Positions 1-4,620 of a DNA stretch of 7,790 nt are shown piece by piece. The notes beneath the pieces were generated by a model. It ran no database searches. It worked only from the letters and a program-made list of their open reading frames with translations, and was not told the DNA's origin. A program made the position numbers and the translations under genes. The stretch comes from Candidatus Sifarchaeum subterraneum (GTDB lineage: Archaea; Asgardarchaeota; Sifarchaeia; Sifarchaeales; Sifarchaeaceae). Numbering within the stretch: position 1 is the stretch's first letter; the number at the start of each line of letters is the position of its first letter. The stretch covers positions 1 to 7,790 of the forward strand of contig JAECRX010000198.1 of NCBI GenBank assembly GCA_016292335.1. Reading direction: 5' to 3'.

Positions 1-10
1 CTTCCGATCT
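1..10. other. Probable residual Illumina adapter at contig end
   Basis: The ten bases CTTCCGATCT equal the last ten bases of the common Illumina adapter, which ends GCTCTTCCGATCT. Lying exactly at position 1, they are most simply read as untrimmed adapter at a contig terminus and not as genomic DNA. A chance match is possible but unlikely at the very edge. Confidence 0.75.
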
Positions 11-45
11 AAAGCATATATGAAGAGCTTTCCACTTAAGAGCTC

Positions 46-264
46 ATGATCCACAAGTTTGAAATAATTCGCCATGTTACCGAAGACAGAGTAGAGAAAC
101 CATATTATGCCCCCGACTTTGATCTCATAGAATTCACGTAAAAGGACTGCAAGAGAAAATTGACGATTTTGAACTTTGAGACACTCAGGGGAAGACACCA
201 ATATTTTTTGCCGGTGATGATAACTCACGGAGATCGATTTATTTCCATCATTTACACTTATTGA
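46..264 (+). pseudogene. Possible decayed reading frame, unrecognised
   Basis: This is the only coding-like stretch in the 324 bases before the first gene. An ATG at 46 opens a 31-residue frame ending at TAA 139-141. The same frame then stays open from 142 to TGA 262-264, giving two peptides in one register separated by a single stop. The first contains EDRVEKPYYAPDFDLIEF, which has a protein-like composition, but I recognise no family. There is no good ribosome binding site before the ATG. It may be the eroded end of a gene beyond the contig edge, or chance. The rest of 1-324 shows only a candidate promoter near 270. Confidence 0.2.
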
Positions 265-268
265 CAAA

Positions 269-276
269 CTTATAAC
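269..276 (+). promoter_or_regulatory. Candidate TATA box for the endonuclease III gene
   Basis: TTATAACA lies about 50 bases before the GTG start. Transcription from about 25 bases downstream would give a short leader carrying the GGAG motif at 316-319. A second AT-rich element (TTTAAAATA, 297-305) would place the start close to the GTG and give a leaderless message. The sequence does not decide between them. Confidence 0.3.
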
Positions 277-324
277 ATCTATACTCTTTTTCCTCATTTA
301 AAATACAGGCTTCCTGGAGATGTT

Positions 325-969
325 GTGTTGAGCGGGAACGAGGACAAAAATCGAGTTTCTAAAATTATAGAATTATTGAAAAAGGAATATCCTGATACAA
401 AGATTGCATTAAAATTCACTAACCCATTAGAAATTCTCGTTGCAACAATCCTTTCCGCACAATGTACAGATGAACGAGTCAATATGGTAACGAAAGATCT
501 CTTTAAAAAATATAGAACTGCAAAGGATTATGCACAGGCAGATATATCTGAACTTGAAAATGATATAAGATCGACGGGGTTTTATAGAAATAAAGCTAAG
601 TGGATCAAAAATGGCTGCAAAATGCTGGTGGAAAAATTTGACTCAAAAGTTCCAGATAACATGGAAGACCTTATAAAGCTTCCAGGTGTTGCTAGGAAAA
701 CTGCAAATATTGTCTTGTCAAATGCATACGGAGTAATCGAAGGAATTGCAGTAGATACCCATGTAAAAAGATTATCACAGAGACTTGGACTAACAAAAAA
801 TAAAAATCCTGACAAAATTGAACAAGATCTAATGAGTCTTGTTCCAAGGGAAGATTGGTTCTTGTTTACATATCTTCTAATAACACATGGAAGAAAAATC
901 TGTAAAGCAAGAAAACCCCTACACAAAGTATGCGTTTTATATGATCTTTGTCCATCTAATCAATTGTAA
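325..969 (+). CDS. nth: Endonuclease III (HhH-GPD DNA glycosylase/AP lyase)
   Basis: Endonuclease III starts base-excision repair by removing oxidised pyrimidines and nicking at the abasic site through its lyase activity. The 214-residue protein has the family's usual length. The helix-hairpin-helix LPGVARKTA spans residues 119-127 with the expected catalytic Lys125, and the catalytic Asp is D144 in AVDTHVKRL. The C-terminal iron-sulfur loop runs from C193 through C203 and C209 with the canonical 6-2-5 spacing, but the second ligand position is His200 (codon CAC) instead of Cys. The start is GTG, with GGAG at 316-319 five bases upstream; TTG at 328 is an alternative. A T6 tract follows the stop. 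The next gene is also a repair gene, but about 160 bases separate them, so co-transcription is not shown. Family assignment is secure; the effect of the ligand change is unknown. Confidence 0.95.
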   Translation: MLSGNEDKNRVSKIIELLKKEYPDTKIALKFTNPLEILVATILSAQCTDERVNMVTKDLFKKYRTAKDYAQADISELENDIRSTGFYRNKAKWIKNGCKMLVEKFDSKVPDNMEDLIKLPGVARKTANIVLSNAYGVIEGIAVDTHVKRLSQRLGLTKNKNPDKIEQDLMSLVPREDWFLFTYLLITHGRKICKARKPLHKVCVLYDLCPSNQL

Positions 970-977
970 AAACCCCA

Positions 978-983
978 TTTTTT
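978..983 (+). terminator. Oligo-T terminator after endonuclease III
   Basis: Six consecutive T residues begin nine bases after the TAA stop, without a strong hairpin. This is the usual form of archaeal intrinsic termination. Confidence 0.45.
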
Positions 984-1132
984 GGAATTCTGGACAACCA
1001 GTTGGAGAAGTACTTGTAGACAGCGTCTAAATGTCATGAAATCAATTCGTATCAACTTGTTATTGTTTAGAGATGTCTTAAAAGAATGTGTTTCGGGAGA
1101 GATTGACCGATAATAAAAAAAAGGGAAATAAA

Positions 1133-1594
1133 ATGACACTCGATGAATATTTTAAGAAAAGAAATTTTAAAAAAACCCCTGAACCGAAGGGAGAAATTAA
1201 AACAAGAGAAAGTGAAAATCCCATATTTGTCATTCAAAAACATCAAGCAAGGCACTTACACTATGATCTGCGCCTTGAAATGGATGGAGTATTAAAAAGT
1301 TGGGCAGTGCCAAAAGAACCGCCTGCAAAAGAAGGCGTAAAACGTCTTGCTGTTCAAACAGAAGATCATCCTATTGACTACGCGAATTTTGAAGGGGTGA
1401 TAGAAGAAGGACAGTATGGTGCAGGTACGGTGGAAATCTGGGATAAAGGCGATTTTGAGTTGATGGAGCGAACAGATAACAAAATAATTTTCAACATAAA
1501 TGGTGAAAAACTTAAAGGAGCTTATTGTCTTATCAGATTCAAACCAAAAGAACAACCCAAAAACTGGCTTTTTTTCAAGAAAAAAGGAAAATAG
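1133..1594 (+). CDS. Stand-alone DNA ligase D-type 3'-phosphoesterase
   Basis: This is the phosphoesterase (PE) domain found at the N-terminus of bacterial LigD, here as a free 153-residue protein. Family members trim 3'-terminal ribonucleotides and 3'-phosphates at DNA ends using Mn2+, preparing them for ligation. The signature H37-x5-H43-x-D45-x-R47 (in QKHQARHLHYDLRLE), the VPK with K61, KRLAV with R71 and EDHPIDY with H79 are all present at the spacing of the Pseudomonas LigD enzyme. The N-terminal element KRNFKKTPEP has Asn11 where the bacterial sequence has Asp, by my alignment from memory. I chose ATG 1133 over the in-frame ATG 1088: GGGA at 1123-1126 sits six bases upstream and the protein then begins exactly where family members do. 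No Ku, primase-polymerase or ligase gene is adjacent. Free-standing archaeal PE proteins are known. Confidence 0.9.
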   Translation: MTLDEYFKKRNFKKTPEPKGEIKTRESENPIFVIQKHQARHLHYDLRLEMDGVLKSWAVPKEPPAKEGVKRLAVQTEDHPIDYANFEGVIEEGQYGAGTVEIWDKGDFELMERTDNKIIFNINGEKLKGAYCLIRFKPKEQPKNWLFFKKKGK

Positions 1595-1647
1595 GATTAA
1601 AAAAATAAATAAAATTTTACTCGGAAGTTCTGACATAACCGAAATTA

Positions 1648-1661
1648 TTTTATATTTTTAA
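1648..1661 (+). promoter_or_regulatory. Candidate TATA box upstream of the tRNA leader
   Basis: TTTTATATTTTTAA is the best TATA-like element ahead of the tRNA. Its position predicts a transcription start near 1680-1690, so the tRNA would have a 5' leader of about 65 bases holding the hairpins described at 1676-1740. I see no good TATA element at the usual distance directly before the mature 5' end at 1750. Confidence 0.4.
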
Positions 1662-1675
1662 AGGAAATTTGGTAA

Positions 1676-1740
1676 TGCAGCTTGAATCACTAGTTCAACA
1701 GCAGTATTGTTCAGGCAGTATCCAAAGCTGTCCGAACAAT
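1676..1740 (+). other. Structured leader with two hairpins upstream of tRNA-Tyr
   Basis: Two inverted repeats fill the space between the candidate promoter and the tRNA. The first pairs TTGAA (1682-1686) with TTCAA (1694-1698), reinforced by TGC/GCA at its base. The second pairs 1706-1712 with 1734-1740 (ATTGTTC/GAACAAT), then, after one A-C mismatch, GGCAG (1714-1718) with CTGTC (1728-1732), leaving a nine-base loop. The second hairpin ends nine bases before the mature tRNA. It could be a processing element, a separate small RNA, or only a stable leader. No coding potential is seen on the + strand. Confidence 0.4.
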
Positions 1741-1787
1741 CATAATACTCGGGCAGTAGCTCAGACTGGAGGAGCGGCGGGCTGTAG

Positions 1788-1838
1788 CGTATGCACATCT
1801 CTGAAACCGTGATGAGATGATAGCCCACACTCGTAGAA
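1788..1838 (+). other. tRNA intron 1, canonical position 37/38 (51 nt)
   Basis: Exon bases CTGT (1782-1785) pair with intron bases GTAG (1833-1836) as the four-base-pair central helix, with two G-U wobbles. The three-base bulges are AG^C (1786-1788) and AA^A (1837-1839), each cut between the second and third base. The anticodon stem is the outer helix. The inner helix is weak, so this is a relaxed motif. A competing seven-pair helix between GGGCTGT (1779-1785) and ATAGCCC (1820-1826) is possible. The intron also holds the kink-loop listed at 1796-1819. Confidence 0.85.
1796..1819 (+). other. Kink-loop (L7Ae-type box C/D-like) in tRNA intron 1
   Basis: CATCTC (1796-1801) pairs with GAGATG (1814-1819). 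The loop carries CTGA (1801-1804, box D-like) and GTGATGA (1809-1815, a perfect box C consensus RTGATGA). Folded together they give the G-C pair, U-U pair and tandem sheared G-A/A-G pairs that define a kink-turn capped by a short loop, the structure bound by the archaeal protein L7Ae. The order CTGA then GTGATGA is that of internal D'/C' boxes, or of a C/D RNA whose ends are joined. No full linear C/D or H/ACA RNA is evident. The motif is seen; its function is inferred. Confidence 0.45.
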
Positions 1839-1846
1839 ACCCGTTG

Positions 1847-1891
1847 ATTCTTTTGCATAGAAATCTTATTCTGAATGCAGAGGAAGCGGAT
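1847..1891 (+). other. tRNA intron 2, noncanonical position 45/46 (45 nt)
   Basis: The central helix pairs exon CCGT (1841-1844) with intron GCGG (1886-1889). Bulges are TG^A (1845-1847) and AT^G (1890-1892). The inner helix is eleven base pairs, 1848-1858 with 1875-1885, closing a 16-base loop. Cutting between bulge bases two and three leaves the variable loop TGGTC. The outer helix is weak. The anticodon-stem strand used here must first be free, so splicing order relative to intron 1 may matter. Confidence 0.9.
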
Positions 1892-1905
1892 GTCGAGGGT
1901 TCAAA

Positions 1906-1956
1906 TTCTTATAGGAATAGTCCGAGCTAGGATCTCCACATCCTATAAGATGGAAT
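1906..1956 (+). other. tRNA intron 3, T-loop position 59/60 (51 nt)
   Basis: This is a textbook bulge-helix-bulge. The outer helix is the T-stem (1895-1899 with 1958-1962). The central helix pairs TTCA (1900-1903) with TGGA (1951-1954). Bulges are AA^T (1904-1906) and AT^T (1955-1957). The inner helix is ten uninterrupted pairs, 1907-1916 with 1941-1950. Removal restores the T-loop TTCAAAT. Confidence 0.93.
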
Positions 1957-1973
1957 TCCCTCCTGCCCGACCA

Positions 1974-1978
1974 TTTTT
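1974..1978 (+). terminator. Oligo-T terminator after tRNA-Tyr
   Basis: A run of five T residues follows the encoded CCA directly, the common arrangement for archaeal tRNA transcripts. Confidence 0.5.
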
Positions 1979-2073
1979 CTGAAACTTCTAGGCTCCTCCC
2001 AGATCTAAGCCCTTTAACGAACGGTTATTGTTTCCTTAAATTTCTCTTTGAAAATTTGTTTTTAATAAATAGA

Positions 2074-2084
2074 TTAAATATATG
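2074..2084 (+). promoter_or_regulatory. TATA box of the thiolase-DUF35 operon
   Basis: TTAAATATATG lies about 40-50 bases before the thiolase ATG. A start about 25 bases downstream leaves a short leader that still contains the ribosome binding site GAGGG at 2112-2116, six bases before the ATG. Confidence 0.5.
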
Positions 2085-2122
2085 TTATATTTAAGACTGC
2101 AGAAAACCATAGAGGGCAAGAA

Positions 2123-3280
2123 ATGAAGAAAGTAGCTATTGTTGGATTAGGACACTCCAAATTTGGTGTAAGGAAAGATATCAGTCTTAGAGAAATGGCA
2201 TATGAATCAGTCAAAGGCGCTATTGAAGATTGTAATGTAGGAAGTGTAGATGAAATAGAGGCGTCGGTTACAGGAATTACGAGCGATGAATTTGCACAAC
2301 AAGTTGTTCCAGCTCCCATTATAACCGATTATATAGGAATGGTAGGAAAACCAAACGTCAGAGTCGAAGCGGCATGTGCAACAGGGAGTGCAGCCATTAT
2401 GACAGCATACAGTTGGATCGCTTCTGGTTTGTATGATATAGTTCTCGCAGTTGGAGCTGAAAAGATGCATGAAGCTGGCACAAGTCATGCAACAGAGATT
2501 ATGGCAATGGCGGGGGACTCACAATGGGAATATGGCCCCTTTGGTGTTACCTTCCCTGGATTTTACGCAATGCTTGCAATCGCGCATATGGCAAAATTTG
2601 GGACCACGAGTGAACAACTTGCAAAGATTGCTGTAAAGAACCATAAACATGGAGTTAGCAACCCGAACGCACATATGAGAAAGGAGATCACTGTAGAGAA
2701 GGTATTAGATTCATTTATGGTTGCTTATCCACTACACCTGTATGATTGCTGCTTGATAACAGATGGTGCAGCCGCTATTATTATGGTCTCTGAAGAAAAA
2801 GCGAAAGAACTCACGGACACCCCGATTTGGATAGAAGGAATTGGTTGCAGTACTGATACAGCAACAGTAATGGAAAGAAGTACTTTTACAGGTATAAACT
2901 CAACAAGAAAGGCAGCCCAGATGGCCTACAAGATGGCAGGGATCACAATAAAGGATGTTGATGTTGCTACCGTGCACGATTGCTTTACCATAGCGGAACT
3001 ACTCGCATATGAAGATCTAGACTTCTGTAAAAAAGGAGACGGCGGGAAACTCATAGACGAAGGAGAAACATATTATGATGGAAGCACTCCAATTAACACG
3101 GATGGTGGCTTGAAATCCAAGGGACATCCTTTGGGTGCAACGGGAATTTCTATGGCAGTTGAAATATCCAAGCAACTACGTGGAGAGGCATACAATCAGG
3201 TCGAAGGAGCTGAGATCGGATTAGCTCATAATGTCGGCGGATCAGGGCAATACATCTTCGTAAACATTTACAGGAGGTAA
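2123..3280 (+). CDS. Archaeal thiolase (acetyl-CoA C-acetyltransferase-like)
   Basis: Archaeal thiolases of this group condense two acetyl-CoA to acetoacetyl-CoA, the first step of the mevalonate route to isoprenoid lipids; relatives act in acyl-CoA degradation. The 385-residue protein has the family's length. The nucleophilic Cys85 lies in VEAACATGSAA, His285 in VHDCF, the second catalytic His335 in GHPLGATG, and the C-terminal element is HNVGGSG around His369. That last motif, with no Cys-Gly-x-Gly block, marks the SCP2/archaeal type and not the bacterial biosynthetic type. GAGGG six bases upstream supports the ATG. The stop is four bases before a DUF35 gene, the conserved partner that in methanogens bridges thiolase and HMG-CoA synthase in one complex. 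No HMG-CoA synthase gene is adjacent. The exact substrate cannot be fixed from sequence alone. Confidence 0.9.
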   Translation: MKKVAIVGLGHSKFGVRKDISLREMAYESVKGAIEDCNVGSVDEIEASVTGITSDEFAQQVVPAPIITDYIGMVGKPNVRVEAACATGSAAIMTAYSWIASGLYDIVLAVGAEKMHEAGTSHATEIMAMAGDSQWEYGPFGVTFPGFYAMLAIAHMAKFGTTSEQLAKIAVKNHKHGVSNPNAHMRKEITVEKVLDSFMVAYPLHLYDCCLITDGAAAIIMVSEEKAKELTDTPIWIEGIGCSTDTATVMERSTFTGINSTRKAAQMAYKMAGITIKDVDVATVHDCFTIAELLAYEDLDFCKKGDGGKLIDEGETYYDGSTPINTDGGLKSKGHPLGATGISMAVEISKQLRGEAYNQVEGAEIGLAHNVGGSGQYIFVNIYRR

Positions 3281-3284
3281 AAAA

Positions 3285-3695
3285 ATGTTATTTGGCAAGA
3301 ATCCAATAATTACTCAAACGAAGGTTTCAGAATTTGCAGAAAGACTTAAGGAAAACAAAATAATGGGCACTAAATGTAAAAAATGTGGTCAAATCTATTA
3401 CCCGCCCCGTTGGGCATGCGCTAAATGTCTCACAGAAGAAAACGAATGGGTGGAACTCAGCGGAGAGGGAAAACTGGCTACGTTTACTACTCTCAATGTA
3501 GGTGGGACGAAGTTTGAAAAAGATATCCCTTACACCGTTGGAATTATTGAATTAAAAGAAGATCAAAATATAAAAATCATGGGCTGGATATCGAATAACA
3601 TTGACAGAGAGAATCTCGAAGTGGGCATGGATTTGAAGGCAGTCCCAAAAACATTGGAAGATGATAAAATCACTATAGAATTAATAAAAGTATAA
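3285..3695 (+). CDS. DUF35 zinc-ribbon/OB-fold acyl-CoA-binding partner of thiolase
   Basis: This 136-residue protein is the second gene of the operon. An N-terminal helix (about 10-25) precedes a rubredoxin-like zinc ribbon with C31-x2-C34 and C45-x2-C48 and the typical YYPPRWAC segment. An OB-fold follows (about 55-125), with GKLATFTTL and YTVGIIEL strands. In the methanogen thiolase/HMG-CoA synthase complex this family is the scaffold whose shared CoA site channels acetoacetyl-CoA. The strong ribosome binding site AGGAGG (3272-3277) lies inside the end of the thiolase gene, seven bases before the ATG, so translation of the two is probably coupled. The old name 'nucleic-acid-binding OB-fold protein' does not describe its likely role. 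Confidence 0.9.
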   Translation: MLFGKNPIITQTKVSEFAERLKENKIMGTKCKKCGQIYYPPRWACAKCLTEENEWVELSGEGKLATFTTLNVGGTKFEKDIPYTVGIIELKEDQNIKIMGWISNNIDRENLEVGMDLKAVPKTLEDDKITIELIKV

Positions 3696-3703
3696 CTCTT
3701 TCC

Positions 3704-3715
3704 TTTTTTATTTTT
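3704..3715 (+). terminator. Oligo-T terminator of the thiolase operon
   Basis: T6-A-T5 begins eight bases after the DUF35 stop. The 193 bases from 3696 to 3888 separate two convergent transcripts and hold no gene I can support. Confidence 0.5.
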
Positions 3716-3877
3716 CCGAGGAGAATAAATAGTATGTAGTTGCAGGAAAAAGAGTTTTGATCGTTTATCTTACACCAAGATGGATGATATTCTTTATTTA
3801 AAAAAATGTACAAAATGAGGCGTAATTTCAACTCGTTTTTACAAAAAAAGGAAAAAAGATTTAAGAGGTTTTAATCT

Positions 3878-3883
3878 AAAAAA
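3878..3883 (-). terminator. Oligo-T terminator of the gelsolin gene
   Basis: Read on the - strand, GGGGC is followed by six T residues starting five bases after the stop codon. Further A runs at 3842-3848 and 3852-3857 would give backup T tracts on the - strand. The 11-base word TTAATCTAAAA occurs at 3871-3881 and again at 3889-3899, flanking this site and covering the stop codon. Confidence 0.45.
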
Positions 3884-3888
3884 GCCCC

Positions 3889-4497
3889 TTAATCTAAAAG
3901 TTCGAAAAACTTTGATGGCTCATCGCCTTCTGTAATAACGACTACACGTCCTCGTCCACGTCTGCCTGAAATCGACCGCGCAACACGTGATGCGGTAACC
4001 TTTTCTGCAACATTCGCGCTTTTTCCTTGCCAGACGTATATTTCTTCCCACCCATCTACAATATATACATCGTCTGAGTGGAGGGCCGACTTGGATGGCG
4101 TATCTAAAAGTTTTACCTCTGTTTTATCCATTGTTGTGCCAGGTTCTCTACGAACATGATACATCTTAGCAGCGTATTCCTCAACTTCTACTGGTTTAAA
4201 CAAGGTAGGAGTGTCTTCAGCGATTAATTCTATTTTGCCGCCAAAGTTATCTAAAAATTCTTGAGATTCTTCTCCTTGATGAAATGTAGTGATCTTTGCT
4301 TTACCTGCTCTTTCGGCATCTAAAATACTTGCTGATCTCGCTGATAGGAATTTTTCATCAACGCTACATTTTTCGCCAAGCCAAATATATATATTCATTC
4401 CAGCATCCACAAGATATGCATCACCATTGGCAAAAACACCAACTTCTTCGCCTGTAACTTCTATAAGCTCGCCTTTTTTAGCTCTGTAAACTTTCAT
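3889..4497 (-). CDS. Two-domain gelsolin-like protein (Asgard 2DGel type)
   Basis: Gelsolin-fold proteins bind, sever or cap actin, usually under Ca2+ control. Asgard archaea encode actins, profilins and short gelsolins, including two-domain forms tested biochemically from Thorarchaeota. This cytoplasmic 202-residue protein contains two clear repeats. Repeat 1 (about 20-92) has GDAYLVDAGMNIYIWLG and the later TTFHQGEES; repeat 2 (about 138-202) has DDVYIVDGWEEIYVWQG and VITEGDEPSKF. Each keeps the D-x-Y-(I/L)-V-D core, the aromatic strand ending W-x-G and the acidic G-(E/D)-E turn. A basic stretch, SGRRGRGR (177-184), lies in the second repeat. There is no signal peptide or membrane segment. 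ATG 4497 is preferred because AAGGG lies six bases upstream; ATG 4500 and TTG 4515 are in frame but badly spaced. The protein ends at the second gelsolin repeat, with no fused domain. Confidence 0.9.
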   Translation of the reverse strand: MKVYRAKKGELIEVTGEEVGVFANGDAYLVDAGMNIYIWLGEKCSVDEKFLSARSASILDAERAGKAKITTFHQGEESQEFLDNFGGKIELIAEDTPTLFKPVEVEEYAAKMYHVRREPGTTMDKTEVKLLDTPSKSALHSDDVYIVDGWEEIYVWQGKSANVAEKVTASRVARSISGRRGRGRVVVITEGDEPSKFFELLD

Positions 4498-4559
4498 CAT
4501 AATCCCTTCTACCAAGCAGTATTCATTTTATCTTTTATGAAAAAAAAAGCCCTCACTTC

Positions 4560-4568
4560 TATTTATTA
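4560..4568 (-). promoter_or_regulatory. Candidate TATA box of the gelsolin gene
   Basis: TAATAAATA on the - strand lies about 65 bases before the gelsolin start, predicting a leader of roughly 40 bases. It lies downstream of the T tract that would end the threonine synthase transcript, so the gelsolin gene is probably transcribed on its own. Confidence 0.35.
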
Positions 4569-4604
4569 GTTATTCACAAATTTTCCTGATCTGCTATAAT
4601 GAAT

Positions 4605-4610
4605 AAAAAA
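4605..4610 (-). terminator. Oligo-T terminator after threonine synthase
   Basis: Six T residues on the - strand start about ten bases after the TGA stop. A second, longer T run (4540-4548) follows further downstream. Confidence 0.4.
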
Positions 4611-4620
4611 TTAATGCATC

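Larger units (their letters stand above)
1750..1973 (+). tRNA. tRNA-Tyr(GUA) interrupted by three introns, CCA encoded
   Basis: Acceptor strands CGGGCAG (1750-1756) and CTGCCCG (1963-1969) pair fully, followed by discriminator A and an encoded CCA. T8 and A9 lead into D-stem GCTC/GAGC (1759-1762 and 1772-1775). Anticodon stem GCGGG (1777-1781) pairs with CCCGT (1840-1844) around loop CTGTAGA, with anticodon GTA at 1784-1786. T-stem GAGGG (1895-1899) pairs with CCCTC (1958-1962). Removing 1788-1838, 1847-1891 and 1906-1956 leaves exactly 77 nt with a five-base variable loop TGGTC and T-loop TTCAAAT. C1-G72 and A73 are the archaeal tyrosine identity elements, agreeing with the anticodon. The introns fall at 37/38, 45/46 and 59/60. 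Position 21 is G instead of the usual A. A T5 tract follows. Confidence 0.95.

Noticed and set aside
1088..1132. Upstream ATG extending the phosphoesterase by 15 residues
   Set aside because: The extra residues do not resemble the family N-terminus, and the ATG at 1133 has a well-placed GGGA motif.
1658..1858. 66-residue frame on the - strand
   Set aside because: It is antisense to the leader hairpin and the first part of the intron-containing tRNA, whose structure fully explains the sequence.
1871..1874. CTGA in the loop of intron 2 as a box D partner for the box C motif in intron 1
   Set aside because: The two motifs lie in different introns separated by an exon, so they would not stay in one RNA after splicing.
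3716..3740. GAGGAG followed by ATG, resembling a ribosome site and start
   Set aside because: The ATG at 3734 is followed at once by TAG, so nothing can be translated.
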